Positions 38,601 through 50,600 of a stretch of DNA of 64,000 nt are shown here, piece after piece. Origin of the DNA: Gyrodactylus bullatarudis. Its lineage: Eukaryota > Platyhelminthes > Monogenea > Gyrodactylidea > Gyrodactylidae. A program made the position numbers and the translations under genes. Location: positions 8,268 to 72,267 of the forward strand of contig SSNU01000146.1 of the NCBI GenBank assembly GCA_012064415.1, written 5' to 3'. Under the pieces are notes generated by a model. That model saw nothing but the letters and a program-made list of their open reading frames with translations. It was not told the origin of the DNA and searched no databases. The number at the start of each line of letters is the position of its first letter. Position 1 is the first letter of the stretch.

Positions 38601-41600
38601 GCATTGCTAACCACACTCTTTTTTGTTTCTATAGGCGAAAAACTATGGAAAGGCAAAAACTGGGTCGGGGTTGTTGTCTTTCGATGAATCCTCGTGATTG
38701 CTCTCGGGCCATCTCGCGAAATTTCAAGATCAAGGAAACTCAGCTTCCCTTCAATCTCTATTTCATTGGTGAAGTTTACATTGGGATGGATCATATTCAA
38801 CATTTGGCTCATTCCTCCGACATCAGCGTCTCTTTCAACCACTAGGAATGTGTCATCAAGGTATCTGAGGTATAATCTGGAACTACTGATCATCTGCTGC
38901 ATTGGTTCCCGTTCAAGGGATGCTAGAAACATATCAGCGAGGAGTGGGCCTACTGGACTTCCCATTGCGACTCCATCAACCTGCTTGTAGTATAGCCCTC
39001 CAAATTTGAAATCGATATTGACGACCGTCATGTATATGAGATCTTTGATTCAGAAGTTTATTTTGTTATCTTGTAAAATTCAATTTTCCATAAATAATAT
39101 ACTTGCAGATAACTGTTAGATGTTCAAACATACTTAATTACTAGATGAAAAACAACCAAATTATGAATAAATGAAATTTTTTAATATACATTGACTTCAA
39201 CCGTAAATATCTATTTGAATTAATACTAAATAATTATTAGTTGACGAGTTTCACTACTATCTTAGTTTATTAAGTTGAATATTCTTTCTAATTTTTCAAT
39301 ATACAAGGTTAAAACATAGTATTTGGGTGAATTTAATACAAGAATAGAGCATTAATCATTTAGACCAATGAAAATCGAGAATTTTTAATAGACCAATAAA
39401 GTTCAGTGTATTGTGGTGTACAACCATGAGGCTAAAAGGGTATAAAACGAGACACTATTCCATTTTAAAGAAAATAGGTTAATGAATCGGTGCTTTTACC
39501 TGTACTTGCAATTTTGATTCACTAATTGTTTTTTGCATTGTTTTCATATCTGCAGTTTGATTTGTAGCTTCAAGGTACTTTTGTACTGCTGACCATTTGT
39601 CACCCATTTTAGGTGAATTCTGTCGCAAACTTTTTATCGATAAACGCCTCAGGGTGCTCATCTGTCATCATTAACTTCTTGAGAATCTCTTTGGATTTTT
39701 TTGTTTACATTCAGCAGTTTTGACACAAACTTTACTGATTTCGATTTTGAGGTTGTTCAAATTCATAAAAGTGCAGTTATTATTATCTTTAATATCGTGA
39801 TATTATTATTTGCCTATTTTATCTACCTTTTATGTCAGCTTACAAATTATATTTAAGCTGGAGAAAAAAAAACGCTTTAAAAGTATTAGCTGTAGACCAA
39901 GCTCTAGCACAAAGCTCCATTGATGAATATGAAAAGAATACGTCAGATGTGAAATCTGCAGACTTTCTTGAAATCGATATAGAACCTGAAATGCCTTGTG
40001 AGTTTGAACTTAAAAATATATAATAATGTCTATTAAATCCATACTTATTTTAAAATGTTCAATATAATTTTATTTTTCAAGATGAACATTTAAAAAAAAA
40101 ACTTGAGAAAGGTATGTCTTCAGTAATAAAATCAAAATTGATAAAAACTCTTTTTCTTTTGCAATATTCAACCAGCTAATATCAGTGAGTTCTAAATTAT
40201 TGAAGCTTGTATTTGGTTACAATAAAAAATTTAAGTTACGTCTTACCTATTTAATAATTTCATTTTAAATAATAATAAAAAAAATAAAAATAATATGGGA
40301 AGCAGATAAATATAATCAGTTTTAAGGATTTCTTAAATCTAAATTCAAAAAAAATTAAAGAAATTTTAATTCTCTATTAATGATTAATTATATTCTTAAT
40401 TCACTCACTTAATTTGCTAAAAAGTTATTATATTATTTCTCGAAATTCATCTGTATAATCAGTTTTATTCTTTCAGATTTACTAACCGAGGAGAGTTATG
40501 ATAATATAGGTATTCAAAAATTAAATGATGACAAAATTGTACTATTCGCTATCCCGAAGAAAGGCTCAAAAACAGACGAGACAGAAATTATAGGTGGGTT
40601 GTTTTTTTCAAATATTAAATAATAAAATAAAATAGATAAGAATGAGTGAGATTTAAAATTAAATACAAATTCTGATATATAATATTCAATGAACCTTAAA
40701 GTTTTCCTAGGGCCAAATGGTTGTATTCATGGCTTGACAAAGTTGAAATGTTTGATAAAGGATATTAAATCATTAGAATAATTTTGTCTATCATACATTC
40801 ATATCCAAATATGGCGTGGTAGGGTATTAAATTACGTTCTATAGAAAGTGTGTGTGTGTGACCCACTCTATGTTCAGTGTGATTGTGAGTGCGTATTTGT
40901 GAGTAGAAACCCCTATTCTATTTAAAAGGAGGAGAACAGTGTGGAAGCTTTGATTGACATGTTTGTATTCACACCTATGTATGTACAAATGGTCAACCCC
41001 AATCATTTGTTGAGTAATCATGTGGGGAGTATTATTATTTCTGCCTTTTCATAAACTTGTCAATTTTCTGCTGTCCAATGTCTCAACGTCGTTTTCTCTT
41101 CACTATTTCTCAACTTTACTTATCGGTAATTACAAGTTGGGTCATAATTTGATTATCGGCTTCAGCCAACTTCTCGTTGTTTTCTTTTTTGATCATCTGA
41201 AACAAATTTCTAAATAGAACTTTAGCCATATTTTATTTCATAGAAGCTTGAAAATTTTCTACTAAGTACTTAATCTAAGTCTGACTGACTGCTGCCTTAG
41301 CTCATTCTGCTACAACCTCTTCATAATATGGTAGAGAAAAAATTCGAAGTTGAAATAAATCAGAACAAAATATTAAGATCATCTACATTCTGGTAGCAAA
41401 ATATATTTGGAACCTTTGGAAATTTGTAGGAGGAATGTTGTTCGATTTTGATTGGCCGACAATACTCGATTCCTATTGGTATATTATTCATGAGATTTGG
41501 GGTAGATATGGTATATAAGTTACGTCTACTTGCACATTCACATAACTCTTGTCACTTTACAGAGCTTTTATTTGTATATACATTTTCCTCTGAACCTAAC

Positions 41601-44600
41601 AAGGAATTCATTCGAAGATCAGAAAAAAAGTAATTAATATTAATTCAGCGAATCTCACCAGACTCTTAAGCTAGCTAGACCGGTCCTAACAACAATTGAG
41701 AGATTGGGGAAAACCTAAAGACATCACGGAATTTAATTTCGATTTTACTATTACTATTAAGACTTATTAAAAAGCGAAGCAAAAAGAGAAAGTTGTACGA
41801 AAATACCTTGAATAATACTCTCTATTCGTCACCAAAACCCAGAATCAGTAGAAGCAATTTAAGATTATTGATTTCTTCATAAATATAATAAAAATAAAGT
41901 TTATACGCTAGCTTCTCCCATTTCTTTGAGACCTCAATGTGATTTTCTCGCTTGAATCAGAAATAATTGAAGATAAGGATATTAGAAAAATTGAGCGTAT
42001 ATTTATATTTTTCTTCTATGAGAGTACGATATAAAATGGATATTAGGAATATTTTCTTTTATAGCATAAAAAAAGCCAATGAATTGATAAACAAGTAAAT
42101 TGATATTTTTATTCTAAAAATATTTTTTTCGTATTCTTGATACATATTTTACAGTAAAAACCCTTATTAGTAAATCTCTACTCAGTGGATCATTACAAGG
42201 AATTCATAGGTGTTCAAAGTTCTGTCATGCTCATTTTCGATTTTGAAATTAAAATTCAATCTTTAAACCTCAATCTGACAAAACGTCATGATTCATTCTT
42301 TAACAATATGTCTAGTATAGACTTTAACAAGGATTTTTATTCTCCTTGATTGGAATTACAATGATTGCATAATTCAATTTTTGTAAATTTGTACTTATAT
42401 GTATCACAATGATGAAATGTCCCGAAATAAAGGCCTTATTTGGGATCATCTTCTTCCTTCGTTTATTAATTAATATTATCATGCAATTAAAACCCACCGT
42501 AAAATTTTTCATGCTTTCGAATGAATAAAATAATACGCAATATATTTCCTTATGTTATTTGAGACCGAATTATCAGTTTTGTCGGTAAATATATTCAATT
42601 AAATTAACAATATTTGAATATAATTGTATTTAATAGATGGCGAAACGAAAATCAGAAGAACAAGTTGGATATTGACGAAACAAAAACAGATTCAATTAAA
42701 AAACAATATGATGTAGACAAAAAGAATATAACAGAAGGAGATTTTTTTGAAGTTCCTTTCAAGAATGATTTCAAATGTAAATATTTTTTAAAGTAAAATT
42801 AAATAATCAACAGATTCCAGTTTTAAGAAAAAGTTGGATAAAAGTACGGTATAGTTTTAATAAATGAATTAAAGAAATTCTTCAAGGCGATTATACACAA
42901 CTAGGAACAGTATACGATGAAACTAAAAATAGTATAGTAATATTTTGCATGCCGAAATCGGTACCAGTGAAAAAGAATGAAAAAATAAGTATGTTTGAAA
43001 ATGATTATTACCAACTTTTATATCGAAAGATCCCGATGAGTAAATTTAAAAGAATTACAATCATTTACTCAGTTTATCAAAAATTGTTACTTTCTTGAAC
43101 AAGTGAGTCTGGCTGCATTTAATATATTCGAACATAACAATATAAATTTATTATAGCCATAGAACAGCGAAAAACTATAAATCCTTTGAAATCGATGACG
43201 AAACTGGAAAAAGTGTTTTCCCTGAGTACAAAAAAACATCTAAAGCAAATTATGTTGAAATACCTTTTGATAATTCTACAAGTTGTAAGTGGAATAGTTT
43301 CAAAATTAGTTTCAATACTTACTTGCAATTTTTTTAAATATTAATCATTAGTTCAATACTTAATATTTATAGATGAGAAAGTTATAAAGATATTGGAAGA
43401 TGGTAAGCCAAGTTTCAATCTTTGTATTATTAAAAAAATAAGATAAGTGTAAGTAAAAAGATCAGATTTGGACGCTTGACTAATTATGAAATAATGAATC
43501 ATTTTTTATTTCAAGTGAACACACTAAGCTCAAATGACTTCAAATCAACAAGTGTTCAAAAGGTTTCTGATGATAAACTAGTTATTCTTTTTATGCCCAA
43601 AAGAATAAGCGGCAATAAAACAGTCAGTAAGTATTTTAAAAACATTGATTTATTATATCCTCAAAATACAATCAATTTTAGATAATGCTTTTGAATTAAT
43701 CAAGCAGAATTCACATATTATAATAGAAATTTAATTAATGAAAGTCATTCATTAGCTTAATAACCAAAAATAATAATAAATTATGTATAAAATATATATT
43801 ATATATGTTACCGTGAATATGGAAAATCATTGAATGGCAGAAAATCACTTTTTTAAATAGTAAATCGTTTATTTTCCCGGAAAAATGAGAAATTTTCACC
43901 CTTTTTACTGAAACCTTCTACGTGAAAATGGGAAATCAGGGAATGGACGGTAATCACTAGGAAAAATAGAATTATCTCAAAAAATGAGATTTTATTTTAT
44001 TCAAAGGGTTTGTTTCTCTAGTCATGTTTTCTTAATTATCATCAGATCACCAGATAAGCATATTAAGCATATTTTGGAATAAGAAAGAAATCTTATGATC
44101 AGGCCATTCCTCTTATCTCTGTTCTGTTGAGTTGAGCTTACGCGAGGGGGTGGGGCATTTGGTTTCAGAATGTTGCTAATTTTTGTCAGCTGTTTACTTT
44201 TTATATGAACCATCCGACCTTTGAAACCAAGTTTTGATGCTAAGATTCTCTATACACAAAGATCTGGCTTCCATTTCGTAATGTAGTGGCCTTCTGCGCT
44301 GTTCAGCATAGATTCTCTCACACGACAGGGGGGACTTGGATCGACTTGATATAGAATTTTGAAGTTAGACTCATCTGCGACGTGCCCTGTTTCCTTCAGA
44401 TGATTCTGTATTTTCGCCTTAACGACAAAGGAGAATTAATATGCAAGAAATGTTCGACTATCGTGCAAAGCTAGAAATCTTCTATTGTTCAGCACCTGAA
44501 GACCTAAACACCAAAAATCAGAAGCAAAAAATATTCAAACAACAATTGTCCGTGATGTTGACTGGTCTCGTGAGTTTGCAAGAGCATTTCTTGGAGTTAA

Positions 44601-47600
44601 TATTCCTCTTCACAAGCTGAAAACGGAGTCAATGAAATTACTCATCAATAAGCTCTCAATCAAGCTAGGCTCGAGTGAAACATGTCGAAACCAGCTAGAT
44701 AGCATTTATCAGGAGAAACTTGATGAAGCCGAGGTGCGTGAAACTAACGTAATAAATGTTCTTGTGGGAACTATTGCAGATCCGAAAAACTATAAAATTA
44801 GTACCATTACAGAATTCAAAGTTTAGCCTTCTCCTAGAATTTCATACTGAAATATTATTCCGGGTTAAAACTAGACTGTTTAAAATTGGATGCGTTCAAA
44901 ATTTTATTTCAATATTGAGAAAAGTCGTATTCCTAATTTTCCTAACCGATTCCTAAAAAGGGGAGGAGTGGTTGCCACATACTTTGCTTAAGTTAGAAAT
45001 ATGATCACTCGTATTCATTCATACAAAAAATAATTATCGACATGGTCTATCTAGTTAGAAACAAAAATATACTATAAACTCAGTCAAAATGTAAATAAAA
45101 TTTTTGGTATAATGAATTACAAATTGGATTTATTATTTATTGAAATCTAAAACACTAGAATTATGTAAAAGCAGAGCAATTCTATACATCTTCCATGAAC
45201 CATTCAAGCTTAGCACAGAAAAATATTGTTGAGATCATCAAGTTTTTTCTTCTCTTCTATTCTTATTTCAAGATCTTCTGTACTGGAATTATACCGGTAT
45301 TTTTCCAGCATTTGCGGATTTTTTTCTGAACGAACATTCTTCCAAACATGATTTGCAATGTCTATCGTGTCAGCCAGGTTAAAAGGTTTTGAGAAATCAA
45401 CAATTTGTACGACGCTTCATGTCCAAATTTCTGTTATAAGCTCTTACGACTCCATTTTTGAAAAAATATTATTCAAAGCTATTGATGTAAAACACATCAG
45501 GAATCCTACTTAGAAATCAAAAATTAACTGTGCTTAAATTGAATTAGTTGATTGATATTCATGGTAACATATATATACAAATGTTATATAATGCCAACTT
45601 TTCGAGCTAATGGTACGGTTGGTACTTGCACAGCTTATTTGTGGAGCAAATTTCAAAATAATGCACTATTTATAATAATTACTCAATGTGTACTCAAGCT
45701 AATCGGTCATAATATCAAGATTTAGATGACTTAAACGAGTTAGCTAAGCAATTGATAAGTAATTTTTCAAAAGATTGAAGAGTTATATCAATATGTGAGT
45801 TTCATTGATTAAAAAAAAATCTCATCTGTTTTTTGATCAAAGGAGGAGAAGACAAAAAAAGACAGCCGAGTACGGTGACTCGAATGAGGACTTAGTTAAA
45901 CTTGTGGCTGCTGTAGATAAAAAGAAGCCAGTACAAGCGGACTATATCAAATTAGATTATAAAGAAAATACAAAATGTAAGAAGTACTATTCGCATTAAT
46001 TTTCGAAGTTAGTAGTGTTGAAAACAGTTTGAAAGATTGTAAGCGTGGTTAAATAGATATCCAAAATTTAAACTGTAATTAAATCTCAGTTAACTCAAGT
46101 AAGTCTTAATAATAATATTTAAAAAATTTGTTCAAAAGAATTATTTTCGGAGCCTAATTATGGAAATATTGCTTTGGCTCCAAGTACGGACAAGAAACAT
46201 ATATACATATTTTTACTGCCAAAGATTTACAAAGAAACTGAAACAATTAGTATGTTAATATTATGATTACCTTGTTTATTACAGATTTGAAAGAGTTACT
46301 TATTTTTCTAAATATGCATTTAGCTCAAATTCAATAATTGCATACATTAATCAGTAAGAAAATGTTATTGCTTATATTTTAGGCTTTGCGATAAGTAATG
46401 GGACTCCAACTTCGATAAAGATTTTTTTCTTCAAAACTAGAATAAATTCAAACAATTTCGGTAGCCTAGGAAAGATAATTTATTGGATAATTTTAAAATT
46501 GAAAAGCATCAATATTTCCAAGTATTTTGATTAGAAAGATTTTCGGCAGATTGCCAGATTTATGCCAGAGAACTTTCAAAAAGATCGAATATTTTTTTGA
46601 AGATTGGATAAAGCGTTCTAGAGCATTCAAGTGGCATTCCATCTTGTATAAAAATTCCTGATTTTCCAAACTTTTTTTAGGAGAAGAACTTCCATGTCTT
46701 AGGTCGTCTCTCTAATAATCCTCACCATTTCAAAATTCTAGAAACTTTTCTAAATTTCAAATCGAAAAATGATTTGGAAATTGATTTTGATCACTTCAAA
46801 ATCTGAAGAAATCTTTGCTTATGGGATTATAAAACGACAAATTCTTTAGGAGAAATGTCTTGATCAATTGGGAAGCTAGTTTCACTGATTTCTAATTTAT
46901 CTTTCTAAAGTTTCTTGCAATAAAACCATTATTTTTTATTCAGTCTCGTTACTTAGCGCCCAACCTAATATTTCAAACAAATGAATTGATGATAAATTTA
47001 TCTAGAAAAAGAGAAAAAAATGGAGCTGATCCAATCGAAAGAAATCCGAGCAAGGACATTATTGACTCTTATTCCAAAGATAGTAATAATGTCGACGCAG
47101 ATATCTTAATGGTAGAGAAAAATAAAATTAAAAAATGTTAGTTTACAAATATAATGAGGAATATATGTGTTTCAAACTGTTCATTTAAACTATAGAAAAT
47201 AAACACAGGTAGAAAAGTTTAAAAGGTTTTTTCTAATCTTTTAGTTGAAGATTTAAAAAAATTTTTGGAGAATTGTGAGTTATTAGTCATAATTAACTTT
47301 AACTGGTTGAAGAATTACGTTGAAAATAATCTGTTCACAATCCCATGTAAAAAATGAATGCTTAGTATGTGAATGCTGAATTGGATGTCTTTAATAAGAG
47401 GTCCAAGGACAGAGCAGTCAGGCAGAGATCTTCATGGACGAGAATAAATATTTCTTACCATGATTATGTCTCCTCTTCCTAGTCTAGATAGATTGAGTTA
47501 TTTACAATACTGATAGCTACTACAGACAAAGTCAGCTGTAAGCATCTCAGCAGTTAAAGACTCTGAGGATAATAGTATCGATAGAAAAGCCTTCAATTGT

Positions 47601-50600
47601 ATAAATTAATAATAGCTACTTTAAAAAATATAGAAACTTCAAATAGACTAATTTTGAGGACTAAATTTTTTTTCTCTTTATTCCTAATATCTTAGGGGAA
47701 TCAATTTGCATATACTCAGTTTTCGGGAAGGCGATGAGCAACTTAAAAACCAGAAAAAATATAATTTTAATATTTTCCCGATTCGATTATAAACTCTGTC
47801 ATTTAATCATCTTTGACAAATTATTTCGAAAATATCATCTATGTAATGGTGAAAATGGTTAAAGTTCTGCATGCTTATCTTCAAGATTTTTATTTCATAA
47901 ACCAATTTACAAAAAAAAGTGATGATAATTTTATCAAAAATACTTCCTAAAAAACTCAGCACCTAAGAGTTAGTTCAAACCAAATGATTTTGTATGAACA
48001 TAATTAATTTTTCATTGAATAAATAAACCATTTTCTTTTTAATCAACTCTTGAAAATAGAAGTCAATATAAGGATTTTAATGCTGAAAAAAATCTTCATA
48101 TAAAAATCAAATCCTACAAGAGAGTGAACCTTATATTTAGAGATTGCATGCAATCATTAAGTTCTGCATGATTAAGTTCTTCAAGCCAGTTTTATATATA
48201 AGAAATTACATCTGATTGGTTTTTCTTTTTGTTCACCTCTCCAAAGGCGAATGCGAGTGTGCTTCTTTTGATATTTCTCTGTAGTATTCTAGATTTTGGT
48301 ATTATTCGAGTACATTTGATGGTTGGAGAGTAACCACATGTGTGCTTACATTTCTTCTTTGTACATTTGTATAAGTTCTTTCAATAGATCATGCTAAACA
48401 GGTTTGAGTTTTGATTATAATAAATGGATCATATAAGTTCTATTAGTATAAGTTTTGAGTAAAATATCTAGTTATCGACCGACAAAATTTCAGTAGAGTT
48501 CTTTGGGAAAAGCTAACGCAAATCAAAATGGTACACTCAATTGAAAATGCTGTCCGTACTACTAATGATTGGATCAGCAATCTCAAGAAGGAAATTGAAA
48601 TCGATGAGAAGCATAAAATCGCATCGTTAATAGAAGTCAGCTCGTTACCCACAGAAATGATGGAAAGGCTCCTTGATAGCAAACTCAACCAGATAACAAA
48701 TCAAGAGGCTTCACGTAATCTAGCAACGATGGAAAAATCAATTGACTCCCTATTCCCAGATGATCTAGATGCCAATACATTCAATTTTACAGATTTAGTT
48801 TTAGATAAACCAACCAGACAAATGCTTAGCCTTGGTCCAAAGTTTTGTATGCCCAATATGACGAAAATAGAAGTGGAGACGGATATTGGATTTCAAAACT
48901 TCATCACCTGCACTGAGTAAATAACGGCATCCACAGAAGAAGGCAGAGAAAGGTTCAACGCAGTGGTCAAATACGCCTGGGTTCAATACAAACAAAGAAA
49001 TCCAGATGCTCCAAAACTACAAAAGTGTCACTATGAAGCCCTAACTAAGCTAAGACAGAATCGCGAAGTGATGTTATGTCATCTTGACAAAGGAACAGGC
49101 ATCAGTTTGGTTCGCAGAACAGATTATATTGAGAAAGGCAAAGAGCTTTTATCTGACAGGAAAAGGTTTCGTATAATTGATGGAAAAGAGGCTGAAAAAC
49201 GCATGAAAGGATTTACCAAAGCAATCAACAAAAAGATAGAAACTCTCTTTGAAGCAGGTCTAATCAGTTATGAGGAATCCCATTCCATGACCAGACGAGA
49301 TGCAGATATCAGTCGGTTGTATTTACTTCCAAAAGTTCACAAAAACCCAGAACTATCATACAGACCGATTTTAGACATGTCCTCAAGTCCTCAACACAAT
49401 CTAGTAAAGTGGTTAAGCAACAAGTTGATGCCGTTAAGAAATCAGTTATGCTCATATTCCGTTCCCAATGCAATGAAAGCCGTCGAGAAAATTAGACAAG
49501 TCAATTTCCAAGGATGCAAAATGGTCTCCTTTGATGTGTCTTCCCTATTCACCAATGTTCCTCTAAGAGAAACGGTAGAGTTTATTAAGAACCAAATGTC
49601 TAATTTTCCATCTCTTTGCAGAATCCCATCTGATATTATATGCGACTTAATATTTATGACGGTGAAAAATATTGACTTCAAGTTCGGAGGTATGTACTAC
49701 AAGCAGATAGATGGCGTGGCGATGGGAAGTCCAATTGGTCGTCTGATAGCTGACATTTTTCTAGCTTCTCTTGAACACACTTCAATGAAACCCATAATCG
49801 ACAGTGCCCGCCTTTACATCAGGTACCTAGATGATACGTTTATTGTGGTCAACGATGAATGCGACATAGAAAATGTTTCCAAAGATCTAAATAGCATTCA
49901 CGAGGATATGAAGTTCACTCATGAGTGTGAGAACAATGAAACTCTAAGTTTTCTACAACTAGAAGTCATTCGGGAAGGATCAGTTGCCAAAACTAAAATA
50001 TAAAATTTGTGAAGGAAGAAAGAACCAAATTGAAGTCCCTTTTGATGAGAGATGGTTACCCTGAATCATTTATTGATAAGCATGCTCATGCGAAAACGGG
50101 ACGCGAAGAACCCGAAGACGAAGATGAGCCTATTTATTTAAGGTTACCTTTCAAAGGAGACACCTGCAAATCGATCCTAACAAACAAATTGGCCCACATA
50201 ACAAAGCAGACGTTCCCAGGTAGGAGGCTCTAAATCATACAGAAGACCACGAAGCTCTTGAATGAGCGAAATAAGGATCCAATTCCAAAGTTGAGGAAGA
50301 AAGGAGTAATTTATCTCTTCACCTGTTCATGTGGTTCAAAGTATGTCGGCCAAACTAGGAGAAAGAGTAAATGAACATCTTAGGCCCAAACACAATAGTG
50401 CGGTGCAGAACCATCTACATCAGACGGGACATTTAGCGAATGAAGGAAGTTTTTCCATTCTCTACCAAGTCGACCAAAGCCTGTCTTGTCGTGCGAGGGA
50501 AAAGGATTTATCAAGTGCGGAAGATCATTTCATATCGAAGCTCAAACCTGACCTTTGTGTACAAAAAGTGATCGCATCGAATCTTGGTATCACAGGCAGA

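Larger units (their letters stand above)
37386..39040 (-). mobile_element. 5'-truncated PLE with 3' hammerhead
   Basis: On the minus strand, sequence begins abruptly inside the RT at about 39040 and runs through the whole remaining ORF, then a CCAAT box, TATA-like TATTTATATG, a hammerhead (37436-37484) and a tail ending near 37386. The tail resembles that of the plus-strand PLE after 51121 (CGCTTGTT, then TTCT, AACCTTCC and GAATCTAA). It is flanked by a 173-bp direct repeat. 5' truncation is typical of target-primed insertion. Confidence 0.8.

Noticed and set aside
39740..39835. Hydrophobic frame (AVIIIFNIVILLFAYFIYLL) just before the gene 2 unit 4 A exon
   Set aside because: Its only GT would leave the wrong phase for the following A exon; treated as intron.
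43681..43691. Candidate D exon for gene 2 unit 7 (TTTTAG then ATAATGCTTT)
   Set aside because: No GT donor follows; could be a decayed D exon but not called.
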